Positions 18,201 through 24,666 of a stretch of 30,814 bases of DNA are shown one piece after another. A program made the position numbers and the translations under genes. The stretch spans positions 1 to 30,814 of the forward strand of contig JAEZJL010000056.1 in the NCBI GenBank assembly GCA_023415815.1. The letters run 5' to 3'. Position 1 is the stretch's first letter, and the number at the start of each line of letters is the position of its first letter. The stretch comes from Bacillota bacterium. Its GTDB lineage: Bacteria > Bacillota > Clostridia > Acetivibrionales > DTU013. The notes under the pieces were generated by a model. That model saw only the letters and a list, made by a program, of their open reading frames with translations, had not been told where the DNA came from and ran no database searches.

Positions 18201-19787
18201 GCAACAGTCTCCGGCAATACGCTCTCCACCACGTCGGCGGGAATTGTGATCGTGACGGCGACAATCGCAAACGGCCTGACCGAAAGCACGGATTATACAC
18301 AGGACTTTACTATAACGGTGACTGCGGCTTCGGCTGCCACCTATACCGTTACCTTTATCAGTAACGGCTCGGTATATACCACCGAAACCGTTAACGCGGG
18401 AGAGAGCATCGGAAGTGCAGCCTGGCCGGCTGATCCGACGAGAAGCAGCTATACCTTCGGAGGCTGGTTCACGGGAGAAAACGGCGCAGGAGCTCAGTTT
18501 ACCGCCACGACGTCCGTAAATGCCATAACGACCGTCTACGCTAAATGGACATATAGCGGCGGCAGCGGTGGCGGCGACAGCACTCCGCCAACGCCTGCTG
18601 CACCGACCACACCGACAGCGCCGACCTATAACGCCGACGTTGAAGCAGGCAACGGTACTAAAATGACACTTCATGTTACGATTGACAAGGCTGCCGGAAG
18701 AGCAAGAGTAGATACAGGCTCTCAAACGCTCACGCCGGAAGGGACTGTCGTCACAATGCCCTCCATCCCCGACGTCAATACCTATTCAGTTGTAATACGG
18801 GTGCCGGAGCTGTCAAAGCCCAGCAAACAAGGCACGCTGACACTCAATACAAATAATGGCAGCGTCACCGTCCCGTCCAATATGCTGACAGACGTTGAAG
18901 GAATCAGTGGGAGCAAGGCGGAAATATCTATCGGAAAGGGTGATAAGAGCCCTCTGCCGGAGGATGTGAAAGCTGCCATCGGCGACAGGCCGCTGGTACA
19001 GCTCACGCTGTCCGTCGACGGCAAGCAGACCGACTGGAGTAACCCCGGCGTGCCAGTGACGGTATCCATCCCTTATACACCTGCAGCAGAGGAGCTTGTG
19101 CATCCCGAAAGCATTGTCATCTGGTACATCGACGGCAGAGGCAACGTGGTCTCCATACCCAACGGACACTACGATGCGGCTGCCGGCACAGTGACCTTTG
19201 ACACCACCCATTTCAGCGATTACGCCGTGGTCCACAATCCCATAAGCTTCAACGATGTGGCGGCGGGTGCATGGTACGGCAAGGCGGTGAGCTTCATCGC
19301 AGCGAGAGAAATTACGTCGGGCACGGGCAATGGGAATTACAGCCCGGAAGCAAAGCTGACACGCGGCGAATTCATTGTCCTGATGATGAAAGCCTACGGC
19401 ATAGCCCCGGATACGAACCCGACTGAAAACTTCTCCGATGCGGGCAACACTTATTACACCGACTACCTTGCGGCTGCTAAGCGGCTTGGAATAGCCACGG
19501 GCATTGGAAACAACCAATACGCGCCGGGTAAGGAAATTACCCGTCAGGAGATGTTCACCCTGCTATACAAAGCCCTCAAGGTCATCGGACAATTGCCTCA
19601 GGGCGATTCCGGCAAGACACTCTCCGACTTCACCGACGCCGGGCAGATCGATGCCTGGGCGAAGGACGCCATGACGCTGCTGGCAAAGACCGGCACCGTC
19701 AGCGGAAACAATGGAGCACTCACGCCGCTCAGTACGACTTCCAGAGCGGAAATGGCGCAGGTGCTGTATAATCTGCTGTCGAAATAG
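12267..19787 (+). CDS. Giant mosaic SLH-anchored cell-surface protein (2506 aa)
   Basis: I use the ATG at 12267, behind AAGGGGTG; it begins a clear signal peptide (MNLKRRM, hydrophobic core, AMAAAE). An ATG at 12228 would add 13 residues with no good ribosome site. Domains by approximate residue: GLUG-like beta-helix repeats 72-335; Ig-like 369-462; fibronectin-III-like modules 465-678; two carboxypeptidase-regulatory-like modules 685-850; BspA-type leucine-rich repeats 851-1078 and 1178-1398; two almost identical Ig-like (Big) repeats 1517-1606 and 1607-1696; a Big_2 domain 1699-1788; a third, diverged Big repeat 1930-2019; an InlB B-repeat 2025-2097 (ending TTVYAKW); a Gly/Ser/Pro/Thr linker about 2097-2125; a conserved pre-SLH domain 2125-2327; three SLH domains 2328-2506. 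SLH domains bind pyruvylated secondary wall polymer, so the protein is displayed at the cell surface, probably as an adhesin or matrix-binding protein. No catalytic motif was seen. Confidence 0.95.
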   Translation: MNLKRRMLSVFLTLAMLLSLMPAMAAAEDLPTGSWQDAGVPDTSWFDTPSAGQDGSASHPYVLGNAEELAGLASLAADRTHFAGLYIKLDADIDLGGKLWTPIGTDACRFAGNFDGDGHVIKNMTIHADSDSNAGLFGVINTDYGNCSIKNLGMVDVNISGDGIRYAGALATEVFVTGMSGYDFTVDNCFATGSIRSGYLLSCLGGLLGEMMINGASGNSVIVSDCYSNCDISLDSADGQNYYTRYAGGLLGDMVYYGGSASVNITDCYSASKVETANPDRSKIGAFLGYVNNSSVLTVGGCLFDMQAASIGYATDKTSAAFFGAEGKLTSQMTGAGAVPSSWDSGKWQAGAGLYPQLATFAASADPDAKDSSLISAIPVKLFENGSVPALSDTSALLRHGFTVPVIAGVTWSSDNAAVLSVGPSGGNVTFSSPASDTEVTLTAALESGIKKDFVLMCKAGADPADATPPAVTIEEIAPSDFSASVNVSADEPSDLYVLVRAAGDLPPGAGDILVDSHTIKLTGIAANTPAAASIPELDCLTDYVAYAVGTDPSGNVSSVISQAFSTEQDHTPPTMSGYNMVTVSSGTASFFVSYNEAGTIHCIVLPSASSSTPSNIQVAAGKDAHGNTAFYAGDTDYLTAGANCTVSFDVSSFEPDTYYVYYVCEDAVSNISSVGSPVLGPGYPAFEIRGQVTFTVTDSSTSDVLEGVSVKIGSKTKTTDADGTAVFTLSGGDYTYLAQKEGYRGASGSLNVNQQAMTKGVALTPGGGGLYSASFHVTDTSGAVAGAEVTIGPDTKTTDSGGNAEFYLESGSYDYSVSAVGRAAKTGGITIDAENITENITLDLDTAGVAVAITGHTEGQLESELAAYLSAYSLTNGMVTSLSVAGGTVNAADTAAIRSRFADTLKTLDFSGTAFDGNAVPDGALVNCYVLTDLILPDSVTAIGAEAFYWCIGLTDVTLPAGITDIGYAAFYQCTGLSSVALPASLQTIGSSAFWNCSDLTAVTLPASVVSIGNSAFYQSGLTDLYLLSPTPPSVGSNIFGGHPENAKVHVPANSRSAFYNCDDGDTTDRYWYDLLVDDPEMGPFLEESQTVRTSDTEATIDFTSDKGGAYYYAVVDSGAAEPGIDTSGAGTALIEDYNVLNATLTAGAKDLYIIAKSEDEKLGNKLKIEIPAYVPPIDVVITGHQAGSLASEVDDYLEAHGFSEEYEWIESLKVSGGTINGYTADGSYGDGADTDEDYIVNNFFDWVRLKTLDFSGTSFENNAISDELFAMKTSLVNAYLPEGVTEIGDDAFMYCVYLTDITLPSSVTSIGDRAFGACFSLESVTLPAGVTSIGDEAFTSCQSLGNLTLLSSTPPSVGEDAFSDIMDGAAAHVPYGSSAAYLAAPDGDTTDDLWYGLVITSSSAAVGNVTVTGTTGSPITDTDVTITISDDSLVAISAGTDLSGWFTNLPAGLTAKAAVDVTDGGASVTVTISGTPSETSNAVMAITIPASGMTGGIALPVTSNAGAKFNITSNSAFVPITGITGVPTTATAGVNLTLSGTVAPANATNQTIVWSVQSAGTTGATVTGNTLSTTAAGTVTVRATIANGLTESTNYTKDFDITVNTAFVPVTNITGVPTTATAGVGLTLSGTVAPANATKQTIVWSVQSAGTTGATVTGSTLSTTAAGTVTVRATIANGLTESTNYTKDFDITVSAAAPTVTSVTVSPLTITVQKGHQQQFSATVSGTNNPAQTVTWSVYGGGAGTSIDSDGELTIAADETAGTLTVTATSTVNTLKSGSATVTVTDVPPSTYSATVLVRKDGSDWTSGAPAFTIGVDAGSAVVSGSNLADGTYNIYADGADTGADITVSGAAVSVTLDYYTLTLNAGAGIESVSGDGIYLSGASASIDAVVSSGYIWEKWSDNNTAKARTVPMSNTLTLTASAALTPPTFTAVTGITGVPATATAGVNLTLSGTVAPVNATNQTIVWSVQNPGTTGATVSGNTLSTTSAGIVIVTATIANGLTESTDYTQDFTITVTAASAATYTVTFISNGSVYTTETVNAGESIGSAAWPADPTRSSYTFGGWFTGENGAGAQFTATTSVNAITTVYAKWTYSGGSGGGDSTPPTPAAPTTPTAPTYNADVEAGNGTKMTLHVTIDKAAGRARVDTGSQTLTPEGTVVTMPSIPDVNTYSVVIRVPELSKPSKQGTLTLNTNNGSVTVPSNMLTDVEGISGSKAEISIGKGDKSPLPEDVKAAIGDRPLVQLTLSVDGKQTDWSNPGVPVTVSIPYTPAAEELVHPESIVIWYIDGRGNVVSIPNGHYDAAAGTVTFDTTHFSDYAVVHNPISFNDVAAGAWYGKAVSFIAAREITSGTGNGNYSPEAKLTRGEFIVLMMKAYGIAPDTNPTENFSDAGNTYYTDYLAAAKRLGIATGIGNNQYAPGKEITRQEMFTLLYKALKVIGQLPQGDSGKTLSDFTDAGQIDAWAKDAMTLLAKTGTVSGNNGALTPLSTTSRAEMAQVLYNLLSK
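16838..17082 (+). repeat. Ig-like repeat copy A (with copies B and C)
   Basis: This segment recurs 270 bases later at 17108-17352 with only about seven base differences (roughly 97% identity by eye). A third, clearly diverged copy occupies 18077-18321. Each unit encodes one 90-residue Ig-like module containing ITGVPTTATAG and TIVWSVQ. The near-identity of A and B, including silent sites, indicates recent duplication or gene conversion. Confidence 0.95.
17108..17352 (+). repeat. Ig-like repeat copy B
   Basis: Tandem partner of the copy at 16838-17082, in the same frame and 270 bases later. Differences cluster at a few codons (for example VNL to VGL, TNQ to TKQ, GNT to GST). Confidence 0.95.
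18077..18321 (+). repeat. Ig-like repeat copy C, diverged
   Basis: The same module as copies A and B at protein level (TGITGVPATATAGVNLTLSG), with many scattered base changes. It is separated from copy B by a Big_2 domain and another module, so it is an older duplicate. Confidence 0.9.
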
Positions 19788-19876
19788 ACTGGCTTCAAAC
19801 CCGGCGAAAGCCGGGGACGCAAAGCCAAAGGGTCTGCAATGGCATGACAAAAGCCATGATGACAGTCCTGGCTGCT
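19787..19876 (+). ncRNA. GEMM-I-like (cyclic-di-GMP-I type) riboswitch aptamer, divergent
   Basis: The hallmark core is present: CAAACC (19796-19801), a P2 stem CCCGGC-GAAA-GCCGGG (19800-19815) with its GNRA loop, then GGACGCAAAGCC (19815-19826). A P3-like arm follows with GGGTCT (19830-19835), an apical stem ATGGC/GCCAT, and ATGACAGTCCTGGCTGC, comparable to the family's ATGAYAGCC-GGTTGCC end. The base pair just before CAAACC is TT instead of the usual G (or A) then G, and the closing stem is short (TGGC/GCTA), so ligand binding is uncertain. It starts at the stop codon of the surface-protein gene, and the next same-strand gene begins 350 bases later. It therefore is either a 3'-UTR element or has lost its gene. 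Confidence 0.65.
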
Positions 19877-19884
19877 AAATGTTG

Positions 19885-19919
19885 ACACAAGCCTGCCCTG
19901 CTACGGGGCAGGCTTGTGT
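19885..19919 (+). terminator. Perfect 14-bp hairpin downstream of the aptamer
   Basis: ACACAAGCCTGCCC (19885-19898) and GGGCAGGCTTGTGT (19906-19919) are exact complements with a seven-base loop. It is probably where transcription of the surface-protein gene ends. There is no T run after it (GTTCATCGG follows), so an RNA-stabilising or aptamer-linked role is also possible. Confidence 0.55.
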
Positions 19920-20120
19920 GTTCATCGGCAATCCACATCATTCAATGATTTTGTCGGTAATTTGTAAAGTTTATTCAGGCTCCCGGCGCAAGGGGCGCTC
20001 CAAATATGTTTCACATCCGACCTTTTTCTTTGGAGATGGAAATAAAGAAAACGGGGCAATTCATACATACATCCTTCATTTTCAACAGCACCGCTTGTAA
20101 ATCCTTTCATTATGCAGAGA
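19920..20120. other. Intergenic stretch with no recognisable feature
   Basis: About 200 bases between the hairpin and the arsenic-operon promoter region. Only short unconvincing reading frames occur on either strand and none has a ribosome site. I see no RNA motif or mobile-element end here. It could be the remains of a gene once controlled by the aptamer. Confidence 0.4.
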
Positions 20121-20146
20121 TTTGACATAGAACTTCCGTCGTTCTA

Positions 20147-20210
20147 GTGACAATTGAACGCCTTTGCGTATATAATAGTTGTATATTCGCTTATGCGAAT
20201 ATACAACTAT
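20147..20210 (+). promoter_or_regulatory. Arsenic-operon promoter with 36-bp perfect dyad operator
   Basis: GTGACA (20147-20152), an 18-base spacer and a perfect TATAAT (20171-20176) form the promoter. A perfect dyad, 16-base arms around TTAT (arms 20175-20190 and 20195-20210), begins in the -10 and covers the likely start site. Its core ATATTCGC..GCGAATAT is like ArsR/SmtB-family operators, so autorepression by the ArsR encoded next is expected. A second dyad, TAGAAC/GTTCTA (20128-20146), lies just upstream behind a TTGACA at 20122-20127. Confidence 0.8.
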
Positions 20211-20226
20211 ACGAAAGGAATATCCG

Positions 20227-20565
20227 ATGAAAACCTTGTTAAACGCCTTAAAAGCTTTATCCGACGAAACCCGTCTGCGCATTGTAAACCTGCTTTACGA
20301 AAAGGAGCTTTGCGTCTGCGACATCATGGAGGCGCTGAAGATATCTCAAACAAAGGCCTCCAGACATCTAACCTGTCTAAAAAACGCCGGGCTGGTTTCG
20401 GATCGGAAGCACGCTCAATGGGTGTACTATTCCATCATACGCAGTGGGGACATGAAGTTTGTCGACAGCCTGGTGTTTGATCATATAAGAAAACTCCGTG
20501 AGCCTGACGACGACCTCAAAAGCCTTAACGAATGGCTTTCAATGAAAAATATATCTTGTGAATAG
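20227..20565 (+). CDS. arsR: ArsR-family arsenic-responsive repressor
   Basis: A 112-residue winged-helix repressor. I use the ATG at 20227, behind GAAAGGAAT; an upstream start at 20179 would begin inside the operator dyad. It has the usual ALSDETRLRIVNLL opening, the metal-site motif ELCVCD (Cys29 and Cys31) in the third helix, and the recognition helix region SQTKASRHLTCLKNAGLV. Arsenite or antimonite binding to the cysteines should release it from the dyad. It is the first gene of a tight operon, 21 bases before the efflux gene. The CxC type of site, together with the neighbour Acr3, supports arsenic rather than zinc or cadmium sensing. Confidence 0.93.
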   Translation: MKTLLNALKALSDETRLRIVNLLYEKELCVCDIMEALKISQTKASRHLTCLKNAGLVSDRKHAQWVYYSIIRSGDMKFVDSLVFDHIRKLREPDDDLKSLNEWLSMKNISCE

Positions 20566-20586
20566 CGTATTTCGGAGGTGTTGAAT

Positions 20587-21705
20587 GTGAGAAAAGAGCT
20601 TTATTCTTCTGCTGGAAAGACCGGGGGCAGAGGCCGATTATCATTTTTAGACAGGTTTTTGACGTTATGGATTTTTCTTGCGATGGCAGCGGGTGTGATC
20701 GGAGGCTTCCTGTTTCCCGGTCTGGCGAAGTCGCTGGAAGGAATGAGTACGGGGACTATCTCATGGCCGATCGCTGTCGGGCTTATTGTCATGATGTATC
20801 CCCCGCTCGCAAAGGTGAAGTACGAAGAAATAGGGAAAGTAGCCCGGAACAAAAGGGTATTCGGGTTTTCCCTCGTACAGAACTGGATTATCGGTCCGAT
20901 ACTGATGTTTGTTCTTGCCGTGCTTTTACTGCCGGACTTGCATGAATATGCTATAGGGCTAATAATTATCGGCCTCGCTCGCTGTATTGCCATGGTTATC
21001 GTATGGAATACCCTTGCCGGAGGCGACAATGAATACTGCGCCGCCCTGGTCGCCCTGAATTCGATATTCCAGATTTTATTCTATTCCGTCTATATCCATT
21101 TATTTGTGACGGTAATTCCGAAATGGCTCGGATTTTCCTGGGGAGGCCAGGCGGTCGATATTTCCATATGGGATGTGGCAAAAAGCGTCCTCATCTACCT
21201 GGGAATCCCGTTCGCAGCCGGTTTATTGACAAGGTACGGCCTTATATCCGCCAGGAGCAAGGAATGGTATGAAAAAGTATTCCTTCCCAGGATATCTCCG
21301 CTGGCCTTAATCGCCTTACTCTACACCATTATCGTTATGTTTGTCCTCAAGGGCCGGTTTATCGTCCAGCTCCCGGGCCATGTCGCAAGGATCGCCCTTC
21401 CCCTGCTCATCTACTTTGCGATCATGTTTTTTGTAAGCTTCTATATGTCCTATAAGGGCAGGTTTAAGTATGAGCAGAGCGTTTCTCTTGCCTTTACCGC
21501 AGCGAGCAACAATTTCGAGCTGGCCATTGCCGTTGCCGTAGCGGTTTTCGGTATCGGTTCAGGCCAGGCTTTCGCAGCCGTAATCGGGCCGTTGATCGAG
21601 GTACCCGTTATGATTGCCCTGGTCAACGCGGCTTTGGCCTTCAGACGTAAATATTTCGGCGAACCGGGATTGACGGATAACGTCAACGAACCCGTTCAGA
21701 GGTAA
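20587..21705 (+). CDS. acr3: Arsenite efflux permease Acr3 (GTG start)
   Basis: A membrane protein of 372 residues with about ten hydrophobic segments, of the Acr3 (BASS superfamily) type that exports arsenite using the proton motive force. The family's signature region [21 protein letters not shown] carries the essential Cys (Cys133), and the C-terminal part has the [18 protein letters not shown] helix. I place the start at the GTG at 20587, eight bases behind GGAGG; a GTG at 20578 lies within the ribosome site itself. Gene order arsR-acr3 and the 26-base gap to the next gene show an operon. No ArsA ATPase is seen, so it would act alone. Confidence 0.95.
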   Translation: MRKELYSSAGKTGGRGRLSFLDRFLTLWIFLAMAAGVIGGFLFPGLAKSLEGMSTGTISWPIAVGLIVMMYPPLAKVKYEEIGKVARNKRVFGFSLVQNWIIGPILMFVLAVLLLPDLHEYAIGLIIIGLARCIAMVIVWNTLAGGDNEYCAALVALNSIFQILFYSVYIHLFVTVIPKWLGFSWGGQAVDISIWDVAKSVLIYLGIPFAAGLLTRYGLISARSKEWYEKVFLPRISPLALIALLYTIIVMFVLKGRFIVQLPGHVARIALPLLIYFAIMFFVSFYMSYKGRFKYEQSVSLAFTAASNNFELAIAVAVAVFGIGSGQAFAAVIGPLIEVPVMIALVNAALAFRRKYFGEPGLTDNVNEPVQR

Positions 21706-21731
21706 CAGTATAAAAGTTTTGGAGGTGCAAT

Positions 21732-23378
21732 ATGAAATTCCTTATTATCGGCGGTGTGGCCTCCGGGACCTCGGCGGCTGCTAAAGCCAGGAGAAATAGC
21801 GAATCGGCAGACATCAAAATTTTCGATACGGATATCGACATATCTTATTCAGCCTGCGGCCTGCCGTACTATATCGGCACTGAAATTGTGGACAGGAGGC
21901 AGCTTGTCCCAAGGGATGCCGCATTCTTTAAAAGCAGATATAATGTCGATGTTTATACGAGGCATGAGGTACTGGAAATCCAGCCGCAGGAAAAAACTCT
22001 CACAATAAAAAATTTAAATACCTCCGAAGTATTTAAGGAAGGCTTCGACAAGCTTGTCATTGCAACCGGGGCCAGGCCTGTCGTACCGAAGATTGAAGGA
22101 ATTGACAAGACCAATGTTTTTTTCCTGAGGAATGTGCTGAGTGCGGATCGTATCCGTGAATTCATGGCAAGTAGCCTGCCAAAATCCGCCGTTATTATAG
22201 GCTCCGGCTTCATTGGCATGGAAATGGCTGAAAACTTAAGGGCAAGGGGGCTGGATGTAACCATCGTTGAGATAGCGGATCAGGTTATGCCTGCCCTGGA
22301 TCCCGATGTCGCCGTATATTTAAAGGATTATCTTGAAAAGAAAGGCGTTAGTCTAATATTAAGCGACCCTGTCGTTGCGCTGGAAGGAAATCTTTCCGCC
22401 CGCAGCACAGTTTTAAAAAGCGGAAAAGCATTAAGCGCGGACATGGTTATTATAGCCTCCGGCGTCAGGCCGAATGTGGAGCTGGCAAGAAACGCCGGAA
22501 TAGAAATGGGGCAAACCGGAGCGATAAAGGTCAATACCAGGATGCAAACGAATATTGAGGATATTTATGCCTGCGGAGACTGCGCAGAGGCCTATTCCCT
22601 GATCACAGGCAAGCCCGTTTACCGTCCGCTGGGCTCTACGGCAAACAAAATGGGCAGAATCGCGGGAGATCAAATAACGCAAGGTGATCTGGAATTCAGA
22701 GGAGTTCTCGGAACCGGCATTTTCAAAGTGTTTGACATGACTGTAGCGCAGACCGGCCTTACGGAGAGGGAGGCGATAAAGGAAGGCTACAATGTCGCGG
22801 TCTGCCATAATATAAAGCCCGACAGGCCTGAATACTATCACGGTAAAGAGATGGTTATAAAAGCTGTTGCCGACAGGGCTACCGGCAGGGTTTTGGGCGC
22901 CCAGATTATCGGCGAAGCCGGGGTTGACAAGCGAATCGACGTTTTTGCGACAGCGATTACTTTCGGCGCGAGGGCAGAGGATTTATTCCATCTGGATCTG
23001 GCATATGCCCCGCCCTTTTCCACTACAAAGGACCCGGTGATCTATACGGGCATGATTCTTGACAATGCGATCAACAGGGGAAGGAAACTGATAACAGCCG
23101 AAGAGCTGGAGACTAAAATCCAGAATGGCGAAAGTATAAATATCATTGACGCCAGAGCGTCCGACCAATATGAGCAGTCTCATATCGACGGTGCAATAAG
23201 CGTCCCTCAGGATAAAATCAGGACGGAACTGGCCGCGCTCAATAAAGAAATTCTGACAGTTACGTACTGCAACAAAGGGGTTACCGGAAACGCGGCCCAA
23301 AACGTCCTTATAAATAATGGATTTAAAAAAGTATGCAACCTGTCGGGCGGGCATAAGAATTACATGAAGAACAAATAA
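21732..23378 (+). CDS. CoA-disulfide-reductase-like FAD oxidoreductase fused to rhodanese
   Basis: A 548-residue protein with two parts. Residues 1-450 are a pyridine nucleotide-disulfide oxidoreductase: an FAD-binding IIGGVASGTSAAAKARR, the single redox Cys in SYSACGLPYYIG (Cys42), NAD(P)H-binding VIIGSGFIGMEMAE, FAD-binding YACGDCAE, and the dimerisation domain. Residues about 458-548 are a rhodanese domain with active Cys513 in TYCNKGVTG. This is the CoA-disulfide/polysulfide reductase-rhodanese architecture, which reduces disulfides, persulfides or polysulfides with NAD(P)H. GGAGG precedes the ATG. As the third gene of the ars operon it may supply thiols or handle arsenite-induced thiol/persulfide stress; this role is inferred. 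Confidence 0.9.
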   Translation: MKFLIIGGVASGTSAAAKARRNSESADIKIFDTDIDISYSACGLPYYIGTEIVDRRQLVPRDAAFFKSRYNVDVYTRHEVLEIQPQEKTLTIKNLNTSEVFKEGFDKLVIATGARPVVPKIEGIDKTNVFFLRNVLSADRIREFMASSLPKSAVIIGSGFIGMEMAENLRARGLDVTIVEIADQVMPALDPDVAVYLKDYLEKKGVSLILSDPVVALEGNLSARSTVLKSGKALSADMVIIASGVRPNVELARNAGIEMGQTGAIKVNTRMQTNIEDIYACGDCAEAYSLITGKPVYRPLGSTANKMGRIAGDQITQGDLEFRGVLGTGIFKVFDMTVAQTGLTEREAIKEGYNVAVCHNIKPDRPEYYHGKEMVIKAVADRATGRVLGAQIIGEAGVDKRIDVFATAITFGARAEDLFHLDLAYAPPFSTTKDPVIYTGMILDNAINRGRKLITAEELETKIQNGESINIIDARASDQYEQSHIDGAISVPQDKIRTELAALNKEILTVTYCNKGVTGNAAQNVLINNGFKKVCNLSGGHKNYMKNK

Positions 23379-23384
23379 GCCGCC

Positions 23385-23810
23385 TCATGTATTTTTATCC
23401 GCTTTAATCAAAGCTCTGACCTGCCCGACCGCATCTTCGATATAATTTGGAAGCGGCTCGCTTTTTATCCCTGCCATATAGATGTTGCACCTGTTGAGAG
23501 GTATCAATACCTTTCTTGCCGGGCTTTCCGCGATTGCCCTCGCCATAAGGGGGGTGAGCTCCCCCAGCATGGAATTCGCGGCGATGATGCCTATTGGCCC
23601 TAGGATCACATCCACCTTCGGGGAGCAGTAAACGATGGCGTTCTCCCCGGACGCCCCTTCGCCGGCGCCCGCCTTGAGCATGAGCGCCGCCGCCAGCGCG
23701 TTTGTCCCGAGCGCGATGATATCGATTGTATCTCCAAATTCTACCCTGAGCTTTTCCACGATCGCCTTGCCCATACCGCCGCCCTGCCCGTCTATCACAG
23801 CTATCCGCAT
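23385..23810 (-). CDS. DUF3842 family protein, function unknown
   Basis: A 141-residue soluble protein recognised as DUF3842. It begins with a Rossmann-like strand and glycine loop (MRIAVIDGQGGGMGKAIVEKL) and has further small-residue strands: IDIIALGTNALAAALMLKAG, VDVILGPIGIIAANSMLGE and a C-terminal RKVLIPLNRCNIYMAG. This suggests a nucleotide- or cofactor-binding fold, but no activity is known to me. The ATG has GAGGAA seven bases upstream. It converges with the reductase-rhodanese gene, only six bases between stop codons, and diverges from the ccdA-like gene. A TATAAT at 23855-23860 (minus strand) may be its -10, with a poor -35. Confidence 0.85.
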   Translation of the reverse strand: MRIAVIDGQGGGMGKAIVEKLRVEFGDTIDIIALGTNALAAALMLKAGAGEGASGENAIVYCSPKVDVILGPIGIIAANSMLGELTPLMARAIAESPARKVLIPLNRCNIYMAGIKSEPLPNYIEDAVGQVRALIKADKNT

Positions 23811-23904
23811 AAAATTCCTCCATACTGTCCTTCAAATGTTGTAATTCATTATAACAGAACTATGGGTTTATAGTATACTTATATTGTCTGCTATGTTAAT
23901 TATG

Positions 23905-23934
23905 TTAAAACATGCCCCCGCGCGGGTATATAAT
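23905..23934 (+). promoter_or_regulatory. Probable promoter of the ccdA-tlpA pair with GC-rich palindromic spacer
   Basis: A perfect TATAAT at 23929-23934 follows a weak TTAAAA (23905-23910) by 18 bases. The spacer holds CCCGCGCGGG, a 10-bp palindrome standing out from AT-rich surroundings. C-rich/G-rich dyads of this sort are typical CsoR operators, and a csoR gene lies 1.3 kb away, but this link is a guess. Confidence 0.4.
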
Positions 23935-23960
23935 TAACTCTATCGATTTGCAGGAAGCGG

Positions 23961-24653
23961 GTGATTTTTCTGATCTCATACATCCTGACGTTTACCGAGG
24001 GAATTTTGACCTTCATTTCGCCCTGCATCCTCCCGATGCTTCCGATATACTTCATTTATCTGGCGGGGGCGTCCGAAGACGGAAGCGGCGCGGCGCCGCA
24101 GGACAGAAGACGCATGATTATAAACTCGGCCGGCTTTGTAATAGGCTTTACGATCGTATTTGTCGCTCTCGGAGCCACAGTTACGTCGATAGGCCATTTT
24201 CTTGTAAGCAACAGGCCTCTGCTCCAGAAGCTCAGCGGAGCTGTCATGGTCTTATTCGGGCTCCACTTCGCAGGGATACTCAGGCTTGGCTTTTTGGACG
24301 CTGAAAAGCGTATCGGGTATACATTTACCCGGCTCCGGTTCTTGAGCTCCATCGTATTCGGAATCGTTTTCGGCTTCGGATGGACGCCGTGCCTGGGCGC
24401 ATTCCTGGGCTCCGCTCTTCTGCTGGCCGGCAGCTCGGAAACGATACTCCGGGGCGTACTTCTCCTGTTTATATACTCGCTGGGCCTCGGCTTGCCCTTT
24501 CTTCTGACCGCAGTATTGTTCGACAGGGCAAAGGGGGCAATCAGACGGCTTCAAAAGCACGGCCGGGCAATAAGGCTTGCATCCGGCATTCTGCTTATAG
24601 CTGCAGGAATATTGGTATATACAGATAGTTTGAAGTTTTTGAATCCGGGCTGA
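23961..24653 (+). CDS. ccdA: CcdA-type thiol:disulfide transmembrane transporter (GTG start)
   Basis: A 230-residue membrane protein with about six helices, of the CcdA/DsbD-gamma family, which carries reducing equivalents from cytoplasmic thioredoxin across the membrane. The two redox cysteines are in place: FISPCILPMLPIY (Cys22) in the first helix and GWTPCLGAFLGSAL (Cys144) in the fourth. I use the GTG at 23961; the ribosome site AGGAAG is close to it, so the true start may be slightly different. The thioredoxin-like gene begins 13 bases after it, giving the usual ccdA-tlpA/resA pairing. No cytochrome c maturation genes are near, so the target could be other extracytoplasmic disulfides. 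Confidence 0.9.
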   Translation: MIFLISYILTFTEGILTFISPCILPMLPIYFIYLAGASEDGSGAAPQDRRRMIINSAGFVIGFTIVFVALGATVTSIGHFLVSNRPLLQKLSGAVMVLFGLHFAGILRLGFLDAEKRIGYTFTRLRFLSSIVFGIVFGFGWTPCLGAFLGSALLLAGSSETILRGVLLLFIYSLGLGLPFLLTAVLFDRAKGAIRRLQKHGRAIRLASGILLIAAGILVYTDSLKFLNPG

Positions 24654-24666
24654 GGAGGGACATTTT

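Noticed and set aside
16701..18725. Long minus-strand frames opposite the Ig-like repeats
   Set aside because: They arise from the GC-rich repeated coding sequence, repeat in step with it, and lack starts with ribosome sites.
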